From NCBI RefSeq assembly GCF_011047315.1, contig NZ_CP049259.1:2337001-2401000 (forward strand): a stretch of 64,000 bases of DNA. The letters run 5' to 3'. The notes under the pieces are model-generated. The model did no database searches and had not been told where the DNA came from. It worked only from the letters and a program-made list of their open reading frames with translations. This document shows positions 53,011-62,320 of the stretch, piece by piece. Positions within the stretch are counted from its first letter, which is position 1, and every line of letters begins with the position of its first letter. A program made the translations under genes and the position numbers. The stretch comes from Altererythrobacter sp. BO-6 (GTDB taxonomy: Bacteria; Pseudomonadota; Alphaproteobacteria; Sphingomonadales; Sphingomonadaceae).

Positions 53011-54111
53011 ATGAAGGCCATCGCCGCAACACTGAACCAGCCTAATGGGCCGTTCGAGATCGAAGAGGTTGAGATCGCCGCCCCGCGCGCAGGGGAAATT
53101 CGCGTCGCCATCAAGGCGGTAGGCATCTGCCATACGGATCTGGTGGTTGCGTCAGGTGCGATGGGCCTCCAGTTTCCCGCTGTTCTGGGCCACGAGGGCG
53201 CCGGGGTGGTAGAGGAGATTGGTGAAGGCGTGGCGAGCGTGCGCCCCGGCGACAAGGTGCTGCTGACCTTCAATTCCTGTGGCCACTGCGACTATTGCGA
53301 CCGCAACGAGCCAGCCTACTGCGCGCACTTCATGGAAAAGAACATGCTGTGCGTGCGCGAGGACGGATCAAGCCGCCTCAGCCGAGATGGCACCATGGTG
53401 CACGATAACTTCTTCGGCCAATCCTCATTCGCCAGCTACGCGATCGCCAACGAACGCAATGTCATAAAGCTGGATGACGAAGCGGATCTAGCCGTGCTCG
53501 CACCGCTCGGCTGCGGAGTGCAGACCGGCGCGGGCGCCGTGCTCCTTTCGCTTGGCGCAAAGGCAGGTGAATCGCTGGTCGTTATCGGAGCTGGCGCAGT
53601 CGGACAAAGCGCAGTGATGGCGGGCAAGATCGCCGACTGCTCCACCATCATCGCGGTCGAGCCGCAGGAAGCGCGCCGCCGCCTCGCCAGCGAACTTGGG
53701 GCAACCCATACGCTAGACGGTCAAGGCGACGTTGCAACGCAGGTTCGGGAGATCCTGCCGGGCGGGGCCGATATGGTGGTGGACACCAGCGGCTTCATGC
53801 CGGTGGTCGGCCAGACCATTGCCATGATCGCCAATCGCGGCCGTATCGGGCTGGTGGGCCTGCCCGGTTCACTGGACGCGGCCCTCTCTGTACCGATGAT
53901 CCCCTTGCTGACACTGGGCGGAACCATCCGTGGCATCGTGGAAGGGGATTCGCTGCCCGAACAATTCATACCCGAGTTGATCGCGCACCACCGGGCGGGC
54001 CGCCTGCCAGTGGAAAAGCTGTGTCGCACCTATCCGGCGACCAACATCAATCAGGCACTCCACGATATGCATGAGGGTGAGACGGTGAAAGCCGTTCTCT
54101 TGTTTGACTGA
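53011..54111 (+). CDS. Zinc-dependent alcohol dehydrogenase (aryl/allyl alcohol type)
   Basis: 366 residues, class III-like medium-chain dehydrogenase. Catalytic zinc ligands in GICHTDL, GHEGAG and GCGVQTG; structural zinc Cys in CGHCDYCDRNEPAYC. The NAD motif is VIGAGAVGQSAVMAG. The layout resembles benzyl alcohol and geraniol dehydrogenases, so an aromatic or terpenoid alcohol is plausible. GGAGAGGA precedes the start. The crotonase gene follows by two bases. Confidence 0.9.
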   Translation: MKAIAATLNQPNGPFEIEEVEIAAPRAGEIRVAIKAVGICHTDLVVASGAMGLQFPAVLGHEGAGVVEEIGEGVASVRPGDKVLLTFNSCGHCDYCDRNEPAYCAHFMEKNMLCVREDGSSRLSRDGTMVHDNFFGQSSFASYAIANERNVIKLDDEADLAVLAPLGCGVQTGAGAVLLSLGAKAGESLVVIGAGAVGQSAVMAGKIADCSTIIAVEPQEARRRLASELGATHTLDGQGDVATQVREILPGGADMVVDTSGFMPVVGQTIAMIANRGRIGLVGLPGSLDAALSVPMIPLLTLGGTIRGIVEGDSLPEQFIPELIAHHRAGRLPVEKLCRTYPATNINQALHDMHEGETVKAVLLFD

Positions 54112-54113
54112 CC

Positions 54114-54911
54114 ATGCCAATAGAAACCTTCAAATCCATCCGGCTGACGCAGGAAAACGGCGTCGCCCAGCTGTTGTTGTGCCAGGGCCAGCGAGGAAAT
54201 CCGGTCGATGCAGAGATGTGTGCCGAGCTTTGCGAGGTGGCCACCTTGCTGGCCCACGATCCTGGCGTGCGGGCGGTGCTTCTCACTGCGGAAGGCCCGA
54301 ATTTCTCCGTGGGCGGCGATGTTTCCATGTTCGTGGAATATCTCGACACCCTACCCAGCCAGATAGCGCGGTGGACCGCCGACCTGCATGTGGGTCTGGC
54401 GCGGCTCCAGCGCATGGATGCCCCAATCGTGGTTGCTGTCCAGGGAATGTGCGTGGGCGGCATGGTGGGGATCGCGGCGGGAGCGGACATCGTAATCGCA
54501 AACTCGGAGGCGCGCTTTGTCGCGGCCTATCCGAAGATCGGCTTTTGCTGCGATGCCGGCACTTCTGTGATGCTGTCGAGGCGAATGGGACTAAGCAAGG
54601 CACGCAAGTTCCTGCTCCTCAACGAAACCCTGCAGGCTGATGCAGCTGCCTCTGCAGGTCTGGTCGATGAAGTGGTCGATCCGCTACGACTAAACGAGCG
54701 GGCAGCGCATGTCGCCGCCCAGCTTGCGGAAGGGCCAACCCGCGCCTTCGGCGAAATCCGGCGGCTGATGCTGAGTGCCGCAACCGAGCCGCTTGAGACC
54801 CAGCTCGAGCTGGAAGCACAAGGCCTTTCGCGAATTGCTGCTACGCATGATGCGCGCGAAGGGTTGTCAGCGTTTGCGGAGAAGCGTTCCGCGAAATTCG
54901 AGGGGAGATGA
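54114..54911 (+). CDS. Enoyl-CoA hydratase/isomerase family protein
   Basis: 265 residues, crotonase fold. The oxyanion-hole motifs are NFSVGGDVSMFV and VQGMCVGGMVGIAAGADIVI. The first hydratase Glu (usually in GGGxE) is not seen, and the later position reads CDAGTS with Asp, a pattern found more in isomerases than in hydratases. It is therefore better called a crotonase-family isomerase-like enzyme. Four bases separate it from the CoA ligase. Confidence 0.85.
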   Translation: MPIETFKSIRLTQENGVAQLLLCQGQRGNPVDAEMCAELCEVATLLAHDPGVRAVLLTAEGPNFSVGGDVSMFVEYLDTLPSQIARWTADLHVGLARLQRMDAPIVVAVQGMCVGGMVGIAAGADIVIANSEARFVAAYPKIGFCCDAGTSVMLSRRMGLSKARKFLLLNETLQADAAASAGLVDEVVDPLRLNERAAHVAAQLAEGPTRAFGEIRRLMLSAATEPLETQLELEAQGLSRIAATHDAREGLSAFAEKRSAKFEGR

Positions 54912-54915
54912 ACCG

Positions 54916-56475
54916 ATGTGGCTTTACCCTGAAGTCAGGACTCTGGGTGACTTCATCACCTACCACGCGCGGCACACGCCGACGAAACGCGCCCTGGTTT
55001 ACGGTAGCCGAACCATATCTTTCAGCGAATACGATGCCCTGTCGAACAGGGTCGCTCAACTACTGGCCCAAGGTGGTGTCGGTTCTGGCGACCGGGTTGG
55101 TTTCCTCGGCCTCAACAGCCCGGATTTCTATTTCGCGCTAATTGGCACGGTCAAAACGGGAGCGGCATTCACCGTTTACAACTGGCGCCTTGCAGCGCCT
55201 GAACTGGCCACGATCATCGCCGACAGCGATGCCAAGGCGGTTATCGTGGAACGGTCGCTGGCCTCGCTGTGGGAAGCGGCCGCCACGCAGGCTGGATATA
55301 CCGGGAAAGTTATCTGGATCGATGCGGATGAGACGCTCGAAGCACGCAGCGCCGACCTGCCAGAGACACCTGTGCGAGCTACGATCAGCGAGGATGATAC
55401 CGCGATCCAGCTCTACACCTCCGGGACGACCGGGATCCCCAAAGGCGTGATGCTGACCCACGGCGGCTTCAACCACATGCGCTTGTGCGAACATCTGGAA
55501 CCGGCCTTCGACTGGCATGAAGGCGACATCTTCATCAATCCCCTGCCCAATTTCCATCTTTTGTCGATCGGGATCGGCTACCAGTGCCTCTACAATGGGG
55601 TGGCGATCTCGATCATCCGCCAATTCGATCCAGGGGCGATCTGCGAAGCGATCGAGCGCGACCGGCCAACCTTGCTCACGCTAACGCCTACCATGTTGCA
55701 GATGGTTCTCGACCATCCCAATGCGGCGAGTACCGATTTCTCCTCGATCAGGCTAACGCTCTACGCAGGTTCCGCGATCTCGCTTGGCTTGATCAAGCGG
55801 GCAATCAAGCAGATGCCGGGCAAGTTCATGCAATTCTACGGTTCGACAGAGGCAGGCGGGGCTTTCTCGATCCTGCGACCGGACGAGCATGACCTTACCA
55901 ATGAGGCCAAACTTCAAAGCTGTGGCCGACCCCTGCCACTGATCGAATTCCGTATTCTGGATGCCGCAGGCAAGGAAGTGCCAGTGGGCGAGCCCGGGGA
56001 ACTGGTCGTGCGTTCACCCGCCATAACCAAAGGCTATTGGCGCCAGCAGGAGACCACGGCGAGTGTTCTCTCCCATGGCTGGTACAAGACTGGCGACGTG
56101 GCGCGGCGTGACGAAGAGGGGCTATATTACATCGTCGACCGGGTTAAGGACATGATCATCTCCGGCGGTGAAAACATCTATTCCGCCGAGATCGAAAACG
56201 CACTCTCAACCCATGAGGAGATCGCCGCAGTGGCCGCGATCGGCGTACCGGACGAACGATGGGGTGAGGCGGTGAAGGCCTGCGTGATCCTCAAGCCGGG
56301 CTCAACTCTGGAAGAAGCGGCTGTGATTGCTTTCGCCCGTACGAAGCTGGCCGGTTACAAAGTACCCAAGAGCGTAGATTTCGTGACTGAATTTCCGCTC
56401 GTCCCCAGCGGCAAGGTCTCAAAGAAGGACCTGCGAGCGCCTTACTGGCAGGATCATGATCGCAACGTAAGCTAA
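54916..56475 (+). CDS. AMP-forming acyl-CoA ligase
   Basis: 519 residues of the acyl/aryl-CoA synthetase family. The AMP motif is YTSGTTGIPKGVM, then FYGSTEAGG, the hinge GWYKTGDVARRDEEG, and the C-terminal Lys PSGKVSKKDLR. It makes an acyl-CoA from the acid presumably produced by the two dehydrogenases upstream. The start MWLYPEVRTLGDFI at 54916 has AGGGGAG upstream. Converges on the minus-strand reductase with a 37-base gap. Confidence 0.9.
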   Translation: MWLYPEVRTLGDFITYHARHTPTKRALVYGSRTISFSEYDALSNRVAQLLAQGGVGSGDRVGFLGLNSPDFYFALIGTVKTGAAFTVYNWRLAAPELATIIADSDAKAVIVERSLASLWEAAATQAGYTGKVIWIDADETLEARSADLPETPVRATISEDDTAIQLYTSGTTGIPKGVMLTHGGFNHMRLCEHLEPAFDWHEGDIFINPLPNFHLLSIGIGYQCLYNGVAISIIRQFDPGAICEAIERDRPTLLTLTPTMLQMVLDHPNAASTDFSSIRLTLYAGSAISLGLIKRAIKQMPGKFMQFYGSTEAGGAFSILRPDEHDLTNEAKLQSCGRPLPLIEFRILDAAGKEVPVGEPGELVVRSPAITKGYWRQQETTASVLSHGWYKTGDVARRDEEGLYYIVDRVKDMIISGGENIYSAEIENALSTHEEIAAVAAIGVPDERWGEAVKACVILKPGSTLEEAAVIAFARTKLAGYKVPKSVDFVTEFPLVPSGKVSKKDLRAPYWQDHDRNVS

Positions 56476-56512
56476 TCGCCAGGCGCTTGCCTTCTTGGCT
56501 CGATCTGGGCGA

Positions 56513-57529
56513 TCAGGCGCAGGCGAGCCGGATGACGCGCTTCCCCATGTTCTCGCCGCGGTAGAGCCCAGCCAAAGCGTCGGGGCAGGCCTCGATGCCC
56601 TCGAGCACATCCTCCCGGTAAGTCAACCGCCCGTCACGAATCCACGCCGACAGCTGCGCGACAGCTGCATCCCAGCGATCCATATGATCGAAGATCACGA
56701 AGCCCTGCATACGCGCGCGCTTCACCAGCAAGTGACGCTCGATCCGCGGGCCTTGAGGCCAGGGATCCCACTGCGCGATGGCCGCAGTGCCGCAGACAAC
56801 CACTCGTGCACCAATGGCCAACTGTGGGTAGACGGCATCGCTGATCGCGCCTGCAGTATTGTCGTAATAGACATTCACGCCGTCCGGACACGCTTCCGCA
56901 ATGGCCTCGGCCAAGCCTTCGGCTCGATAGTCGATTGCCGCATCATAACCGAATTCGTCAATACATTGCCGCACCTTGGCAGGACCGCCGGTAATGCCGA
57001 CTGTGCGAGCGCCAAGGATACTGGCAACCTGTCCGGCTGCCGAACCGACGGAGCCCGCCGCCGTCGAAACCACTACCGTTTCGCCCGGTTTCGGCTCACC
57101 AATCCCAGTCATCGCAAGATAAGCAGTGACGCCGTTAATGCCCAGCACCCCCAATGCAAGAGAGGGAGAGAGGTCGTTTTCAGGCACCTTGCGGATCACC
57201 TTGTCGACCGCCACGGTGGCGCGCTCCTGCCAACCGAACCAGCCGCAAACCAGATCTCCTTCCGCATGGTCGCTAGAACCGCTGGCGAGCACTCGCCCGA
57301 CAGCCAGCGCACGCATGACCTGGCCAATTCCAACCGGATCGGAGTAATTCCCCGCGTCGGCGATCCACCCACGCATCGCCGGTTCGACCGAGAGGTACAG
57401 GTTTTCGACCAGCAGCTCACCCGCACCCGGAGCGCGGTCCTCCCTTTCGACGATGGCGAAGTTCTCCGCCTGCGCTACACCTTGCGGCCGCGACGTAAGG
57501 ATGACCTTGCGAGAGTGCGAAGCAACCAT
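56513..57529 (-). CDS. Zinc-independent medium-chain NADP-dependent reductase
   Basis: 338 residues, like 2-alkenal/prostaglandin reductases (quinone-oxidoreductase-type, no zinc ligands). N-terminal ILTSRPQGVAQAENF and LSVEPAMRGWI are typical; the NADPH motif is VVSTAAGSVGSAAGQVA. It likely saturates an alpha-beta double bond of an enone or enal. Last gene of the minus-strand beta-oxidation operon, two bases after the flavin enzyme. Confidence 0.88.
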   Translation of the reverse strand: MVASHSRKVILTSRPQGVAQAENFAIVEREDRAPGAGELLVENLYLSVEPAMRGWIADAGNYSDPVGIGQVMRALAVGRVLASGSSDHAEGDLVCGWFGWQERATVAVDKVIRKVPENDLSPSLALGVLGINGVTAYLAMTGIGEPKPGETVVVSTAAGSVGSAAGQVASILGARTVGITGGPAKVRQCIDEFGYDAAIDYRAEGLAEAIAEACPDGVNVYYDNTAGAISDAVYPQLAIGARVVVCGTAAIAQWDPWPQGPRIERHLLVKRARMQGFVIFDHMDRWDAAVAQLSAWIRDGRLTYREDVLEGIEACPDALAGLYRGENMGKRVIRLACA

Positions 57530-57531
57530 GC

Positions 57532-58491
57532 TCAGGCGTTCTCCCGTTCGAATGCCGCCATTCCCATGGCCTTCCGGGCGGCTTCATAGTCTGCAGCCAG
57601 CCAGTCGATGTAGTCGGTGGCAGGTTCAGCGCGCTTTACCGCGCCAATGCCCTGGCCCGCGCTCCAGATTTCCTTCCACGCCTTGGCATTGTCTCCCCCG
57701 CCGTCAATGTTGATCCCGCCGCCGGCACGCTGCTGCAGGTTGTCGGGATCGAGGCCGTGCTCAAGCAGTGAAGGCCGCAGGAAATTGGCGTTAACCCCGG
57801 TGAAGCAGTTAGTGGTAACGACATCTTTCGACGATCCTTCGACCACCATGCGCTTGAAACCAGGCTGGGTGTTAGCCTCGGTTGAAGCGAGAAAGGGCGA
57901 ACCGATATAGGCGAGGTCCGCACCCAGCACTTCAGCAGCCAGCACAGCGCGGCCGGTGGCGATGCAGCCGGACAAGATGAGCAGGCCATCCCACCACTCC
58001 CGGATTTCCGCCAACAGGGCGAAGGGGGAAAGATCGCCGGTATGTCCGCCTGCCCCCGCTCCAACGGCGATGATGCCATCGACGCCCATTTCGGCGCATT
58101 TGCGGGCGTGGCGATCGCGGGCGACGTCCTGAAATACCAGGCTGCCGTTGTCCTGCAGCTGCCGCACCAGATCGGCATTGGCCGCAAGCGCAAGGACGAC
58201 GATCGGAACTTTGTGACGCAGGACCACTTCGAGATCGGCCTCCAGCCGCGAATTGCTTTTGTGCGCGACTAGGTTGATCGCATAAGGCGCATCACCCACT
58301 GCGGCGCGGATGCGGGCGATATCGGCATCCAGCTCGGCAGTAGTTCGGGGGTTGAGCGCCGGCATTGCCCCGATGATCCCGGCGCGGCACTGAGCGATCA
58401 CGAGTTCTGCCGTTGAAGCGATGAACATCGGCCCAGCCATCACCGGCAAGCGCAATTGCGCGCGCAAGGTTTGGGCCAGTTGTCCGCTCAT
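57532..58491 (-). CDS. Nitronate monooxygenase/FabK-like flavoprotein
   Basis: 319 residues, FMN TIM-barrel protein. RLPVMAGPMFIASTAELVIA and GAGAGGHTGD (the catalytic-His stretch) are family hallmarks. Members include nitronate monooxygenases and enoyl reductases, so annotation by name alone is unsafe; in a beta-oxidation operon an enoyl reductase or auxiliary oxidase is also possible. The start at 58491 has GGAGG upstream and overlaps the preceding stop by four bases. Confidence 0.85.
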   Translation of the reverse strand: MSGQLAQTLRAQLRLPVMAGPMFIASTAELVIAQCRAGIIGAMPALNPRTTAELDADIARIRAAVGDAPYAINLVAHKSNSRLEADLEVVLRHKVPIVVLALAANADLVRQLQDNGSLVFQDVARDRHARKCAEMGVDGIIAVGAGAGGHTGDLSPFALLAEIREWWDGLLILSGCIATGRAVLAAEVLGADLAYIGSPFLASTEANTQPGFKRMVVEGSSKDVVTTNCFTGVNANFLRPSLLEHGLDPDNLQQRAGGGINIDGGGDNAKAWKEIWSAGQGIGAVKRAEPATDYIDWLAADYEAARKAMGMAAFERENA

Positions 58492-59339
58492 GAGTTCCTC
58501 CATGCAATCTCTCCACTGTCCAGCACCTTGCGAGTTCCGACGTGGGCAACGAAACGGGCGCCAGCGTCCGCTTCATCCCAGACCTGGAACTCAACTTCGT
58601 TACCCGGCAGGACCACGCCTGAGAACCGGCAGGCGAGCAGCGAAACGGATGCCGGATCGCGGCCAAGCGCGCGCGATACGGCAGCGCCAGCGATACCGTA
58701 GCTTGCCAGCCCGTGAAGGATGGGCCGGGCAAAGCCTGCTCTGGCGGCAACTTCTGGATCAACGTGCAACGGGTTCCAGTCACCCGACAGCCGATAGATC
58801 AGCGCCGCTCGGGGTGAGGTCTTGACCGTATGGACTGCATAGGCAGGACGCGTGGGTATCCAGGCTTCCTCGCGCGGGGTGGGTGGGCCGCCGAAACCGC
58901 CATCGCCGCGTAGCAACAAGGTTTGTTGCAGCCTACAATATAGCACATCCGTGGCGCTGTCCGTGATCCTCCGCTCCAGCACCAGCACCGCGCCGCGGCC
59001 TTCGCCGCGATCGGTCAGCGAAACAACCTGCGCCGTACCGCGCACGGCGGCACCGGCAGGCATCGGCGCGGGAAATTCGGCCCATTGCGCGGAATGGACC
59101 AGCTTGCCGAAGTCGACACCCAGCGCCGGATCGCGGATCCACATGCCGGGAGTGCAGCGCGTGACAGCAAAGCTGGGCAGGACCGCCAGATTCCGCTCGT
59201 CGAGGAACCGCAGGTCGGCAGGATCAAGCGGGTCTGCCCCCAAGCCCAGCCCCAGAGCGTACAGGATCGCGTCCCGGGCGGTATAGGAATCCTGGGGGCG
59301 GCCGAAATCATAGGCCTCGATCGCAGCCGGATCGATCAC
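58488..59339 (-). CDS. MaoC-type hydratase 2 (MFE-2 C-terminal like)
   Basis: 283 residues, two hot-dog folds. The hydratase 2 motif RLSGDWNPLHVDPEVAARAG carries the catalytic Asp and His; RPILHGLASYGIAGAAV follows. Such enzymes hydrate trans-2-enoyl-CoA to the (3R)-hydroxy product. The GTG start at 59339 directly follows the SDR stop. Together with that SDR it reproduces, as separate genes, the two activities of peroxisomal multifunctional enzyme 2. Confidence 0.88.
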   Translation of the reverse strand: MIDPAAIEAYDFGRPQDSYTARDAILYALGLGLGADPLDPADLRFLDERNLAVLPSFAVTRCTPGMWIRDPALGVDFGKLVHSAQWAEFPAPMPAGAAVRGTAQVVSLTDRGEGRGAVLVLERRITDSATDVLYCRLQQTLLLRGDGGFGGPPTPREEAWIPTRPAYAVHTVKTSPRAALIYRLSGDWNPLHVDPEVAARAGFARPILHGLASYGIAGAAVSRALGRDPASVSLLACRFSGVVLPGNEVEFQVWDEADAGARFVAHVGTRKVLDSGEIAWRNS

Positions 59340-59340
59340 G

Positions 59341-60255
59341 TCACACCGGATCCCAGGTGAACCAGTCGCCCGAGCGGTGGAGCGGGTAGAAATCATTGGC
59401 GAACTGCGGAAAGACGCGCTCGCTGATCGTTTCCGGGCTCCAGCCGTCGCTGGTGTGCGCGGTGCGGACCGGACGGGGTTGCGAGAACAGGTAAATCTCG
59501 TTGTTGCGAACGCCGAAAATCTGGCCCGAGACATGGGCAGCCGCATCACTGCACAGCGCCACGCAGAATGGACCGATCTTGTTGGCATCGAGTTTCTTGA
59601 GGCCTTCGACCCGTGCCTTCTGCTCGGGCGTGTCGGTGGGGATCGAATCGATCATGCGCGTCCATGCCCAGGGCGCCACCGCATTCGAACGAACCCCGAA
59701 GCGCTGCATATCCAGCGCGATCGATTTCGACAGGCCGACAACCCCCAGCTTGGCGGCGGCATAATTGGCCTGGCCGTTGTTGCCGATCAGCCCGCTCGAC
59801 GAGGTCATATGCACATAGGCTCCGCTGCCCTGTTCCTTGAAGAACGGCGCGGCGGCGCGGCTGGTATTGAAGCTCCCCATCAGGTGCACGTCGATGACCG
59901 CACGGAAATCTTCCGGCCCCATCTTGTGGAAGAACATGTCGCGCAGGTTGCCCGCGTTGTTCACGACGCCATCGATCCGGCCGAAGTTGTCGACTGCGTC
60001 CTTGACCATCCGCCCGGCCCCGACCCAGTCGGACACGCTATCGTGATTGGCCACGGCCCGCCCGCCCATGGCGCGAATTTCCTCGACCACCTGTTCAGCG
60101 GGTGACGCGCCTTCCTGGCCCTCACCGGTGATCGAAACGCCCAGGTCATTGACCACCACCGCGGCTCCGGCCTCGGCCATCGCGAGAGCGATGCCGCGCC
60201 CGACCCCCCGCCCCGCGCCCGTCACCAGCACGGCCTTGCCTTCCATCATGCCCAT
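59341..60255 (-). CDS. (3R)-hydroxyacyl-CoA dehydrogenase (MFE-2-type SDR)
   Basis: 304 residues. The NAD motif is VTGAGRGVGRGIAL, NNAG follows, and the active site is SSSGLIGNNGQANYAAAK (Ser, Tyr-X3-Lys). VVNDLGVSITGEGQEGASPA after the first strand is characteristic of the dehydrogenase part of multifunctional enzyme 2. The start at 60255 follows GAAGGGA; the long upstream frame overlaps the previous gene and is rejected. Confidence 0.88.
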   Translation of the reverse strand: MGMMEGKAVLVTGAGRGVGRGIALAMAEAGAAVVVNDLGVSITGEGQEGASPAEQVVEEIRAMGGRAVANHDSVSDWVGAGRMVKDAVDNFGRIDGVVNNAGNLRDMFFHKMGPEDFRAVIDVHLMGSFNTSRAAAPFFKEQGSGAYVHMTSSSGLIGNNGQANYAAAKLGVVGLSKSIALDMQRFGVRSNAVAPWAWTRMIDSIPTDTPEQKARVEGLKKLDANKIGPFCVALCSDAAAHVSGQIFGVRNNEIYLFSQPRPVRTAHTSDGWSPETISERVFPQFANDFYPLHRSGDWFTWDPV

Positions 60256-60266
60256 GGCAAATCCCT

Positions 60267-61448
60267 TCAATAGCTCTTCGGGAGATCGAGCACCTTCTCC
60301 GCGATGAAGCTCGAAATCAGTTGTTCGGTGATCGGAGCGAGGCGGGTGAGAGCACTTTCGCGATACAACCGCTCGACATGGTACTCCTTGGCGTAGCCCA
60401 TGCCGCCATGCGTGGCGACGGCTTGCCATGCCGCGTCGTGGCAGGCACGGGCGGCAAGGAACTTGGCGGCGTTCGCCTCCGCCCCGCATGGCTTGCCACT
60501 ATCGTAAAGGCGCGCGGCCTTCTCCACCATCAGCCAGGCGCTTTCCAGATACATCCAGCGCTCTGCCAAGGGGTGCTGGATGCCCTGGTTCTGGCCGATC
60601 GGTCGATCAAACACGATCCGTTCGCGGGCGTATTTCGCGGCGCGGCGCAATGCATCGCGACCGATGCCGATGGCTTCGCTACCAATCAGGATCCGTTCCG
60701 GGTTGAGCGAATGAAGGATATAGCCGAAGCCCTTGCCTTCCTCGCCGATGCGATCCTCTTCGGGAATGAACAGGTCATCGATGTAGATGGCGTTGGAGTC
60801 GACGGCCTTGCGCCCCATTTTGGGGATTAGTTGCACGTCGATCTTCGACCGGTCGAGATCGGTGTAGAAGATGGTGATTCCGTCGGTCGGCTTGGCACAG
60901 TCCTCGAACTTCGTGGTTCGGGTCAGCAGCATGATCTTGTTCGCGACTTGCGCGGTGGAGGTCCAGACTTTCTGGCCATTGACCCGGTAACCACCATCGA
61001 CCTTGGTGGCGAAGGTCTTGATACGCGTTGTGTTCAGCCCTGCATCGGGTTCGGTGAAGCCGAAGCAGACCTGATCCTCTCCTGTAACCAGCCGCGGCAC
61101 CCAGCGGGCCTTCTGCTCTTCGGTTCCCTTCACCACGATCGGATGTGGCCCGAACAGATTGATGTGCAGGGTCGAGGCCGCGGCAAATCCTCCGCCGCAC
61201 TGCGCCACTTCACTCATCATCGTCATCGCCTCGGTAACGCCGAGGCCGGAACCGCCGTATTCCTCAGGCATGGTGATCCCCAGCCAGCCGCCTTCGGCCA
61301 TGGCGCGATGGAATTCGCGCGGGAATTTCCCGTCATCGTCGCGCGCCAGCCAGTATTCGTCGTCGAAGGGCGCGCAGGCTGCGCGCACGCCTTCGCGGAT
61401 GGCGTCGAGATCGTCTTCGGTCGGAAGCTGGCGGGCGTCACTCATCAT
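60267..61448 (-). CDS. Acyl-CoA dehydrogenase
   Basis: 393 residues, FAD enzyme. Motifs are GITMPEEYGGSGLGV, CFGFTEPDAGLNTT and VWTSTAQVANKIML. The C-terminal active-site region reads LAPITEQLISSF, keeping a Glu at the catalytic-base position though not in the usual EGT context. Overlaps the CoA-lyase gene by four bases. Probably feeds electrons to EtfAB at 35.7-37.4 kb. Confidence 0.9.
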   Translation of the reverse strand: MMSDARQLPTEDDLDAIREGVRAACAPFDDEYWLARDDDGKFPREFHRAMAEGGWLGITMPEEYGGSGLGVTEAMTMMSEVAQCGGGFAAASTLHINLFGPHPIVVKGTEEQKARWVPRLVTGEDQVCFGFTEPDAGLNTTRIKTFATKVDGGYRVNGQKVWTSTAQVANKIMLLTRTTKFEDCAKPTDGITIFYTDLDRSKIDVQLIPKMGRKAVDSNAIYIDDLFIPEEDRIGEEGKGFGYILHSLNPERILIGSEAIGIGRDALRRAAKYARERIVFDRPIGQNQGIQHPLAERWMYLESAWLMVEKAARLYDSGKPCGAEANAAKFLAARACHDAAWQAVATHGGMGYAKEYHVERLYRESALTRLAPITEQLISSFIAEKVLDLPKSY

Positions 61449-62320
61449 TTTTCTCCAGCCGCGGCGAGCACTTTGCGCGCGGTTACCAGGTGAGGAATGT
61501 CATACATCTTGCCGTCGATGCCGAGCGTTCCGGCATCAGGATTGGCAGCGAAGGCGGCGGTGATCTTGCGAGCCTCAGCCAGTTCCTCTTCGGACGGGGT
61601 GAAGCAGCGATTGATGGTTTCTACCTGCGCCGGGTGGATGGCGATGCGGCCGGTAAAGCCGTCGCGTCGTGCCTTGCGACAATCGCTTTCAAGCCCAGCG
61701 TCATCAGTGAAATCGGCATATAATGTATCGATCGGCGCGACCTCGGCATTGGCGGCCGCGAACAGACAATGCGCGCGCGCGACCTGAAAAGGGAAAGTCC
61801 AGCTGCCGTCGGCTTCCTTGTTTGACGTGATGCCGATCGCGGCTCCCAGATCCTCTGCGCCCCAAGTCAAACCAAGAAGGCGGGGGTGCGCGGGCGCATA
61901 ACTACCCAGCGCGAACATCGCAGCCGGCGTTTCCGTGGCCACGACGAGTATCTTCACCGTCCCCTCCGTCATGTCGGCGACCCGCTCCAGCGGAGCGATC
62001 AGGTCGCTTATCGTCGTCACGTCCTGTGCCCCATTGGCCTTCGGTAACACAATGCCGGCAAGGCCGGGGCGGACGACCGCCGCCAGGTCCGCCGCAGTCA
62101 ATCCGGTGTCGAGCGGGTTGATGCGTACGAAGAGTGCGGGCGCGATATCGTCGGCTTCGCCGAGCCACTCGCTCACACGAACGCGGGCCGCTTCCTTTTG
62201 CGATGGCGCGACCGCATCCTCGAGGTCGCAGATCAGCACGTCGGCCCCGGATTCACGGCCCTTGGCGAATTTTCGGTCCGAATCTCCGGGTACGAACAGG
62301 AGCGAGCGCAGCCGAGTCAC
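61445..62320 (-). CDS. HpcH/HpaI (CitE-like) CoA-ester lyase
   Basis: 291 residues, TIM-barrel lyase. VTRLRSLLFVPGDSDRKFAK starts the protein and ICDLEDAVAP, VATETPAAMF (metal-binding Glu) and AIHPAQVETIN are family hallmarks. Such enzymes cleave malyl-, citramalyl- or related CoA esters. The GTG start at 62320 has a perfect AGGAGG and overlaps the MaoC stop. With the adjacent small MaoC hydratase it suggests a hydration-cleavage pair for a mesaconyl-type intermediate. Confidence 0.88.
   Translation of the reverse strand: MTRLRSLLFVPGDSDRKFAKGRESGADVLICDLEDAVAPSQKEAARVRVSEWLGEADDIAPALFVRINPLDTGLTAADLAAVVRPGLAGIVLPKANGAQDVTTISDLIAPLERVADMTEGTVKILVVATETPAAMFALGSYAPAHPRLLGLTWGAEDLGAAIGITSNKEADGSWTFPFQVARAHCLFAAANAEVAPIDTLYADFTDDAGLESDCRKARRDGFTGRIAIHPAQVETINRCFTPSEEELAEARKITAAFAANPDAGTLGIDGKMYDIPHLVTARKVLAAAGEK

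Noticed and set aside
54114..56475. Geranyl-CoA (atu) pathway
   Set aside because: Alcohol and aldehyde dehydrogenases and a ligase fit terpenol use, but no geranyl-CoA carboxylase subunits are in the window, so this cannot be claimed.
59341..60489. 382-codon version of the SDR gene
   Set aside because: The extra N-terminal part overlaps the acyl-CoA dehydrogenase gene and is not protein-like; Met at 60255 has a proper ribosome site.
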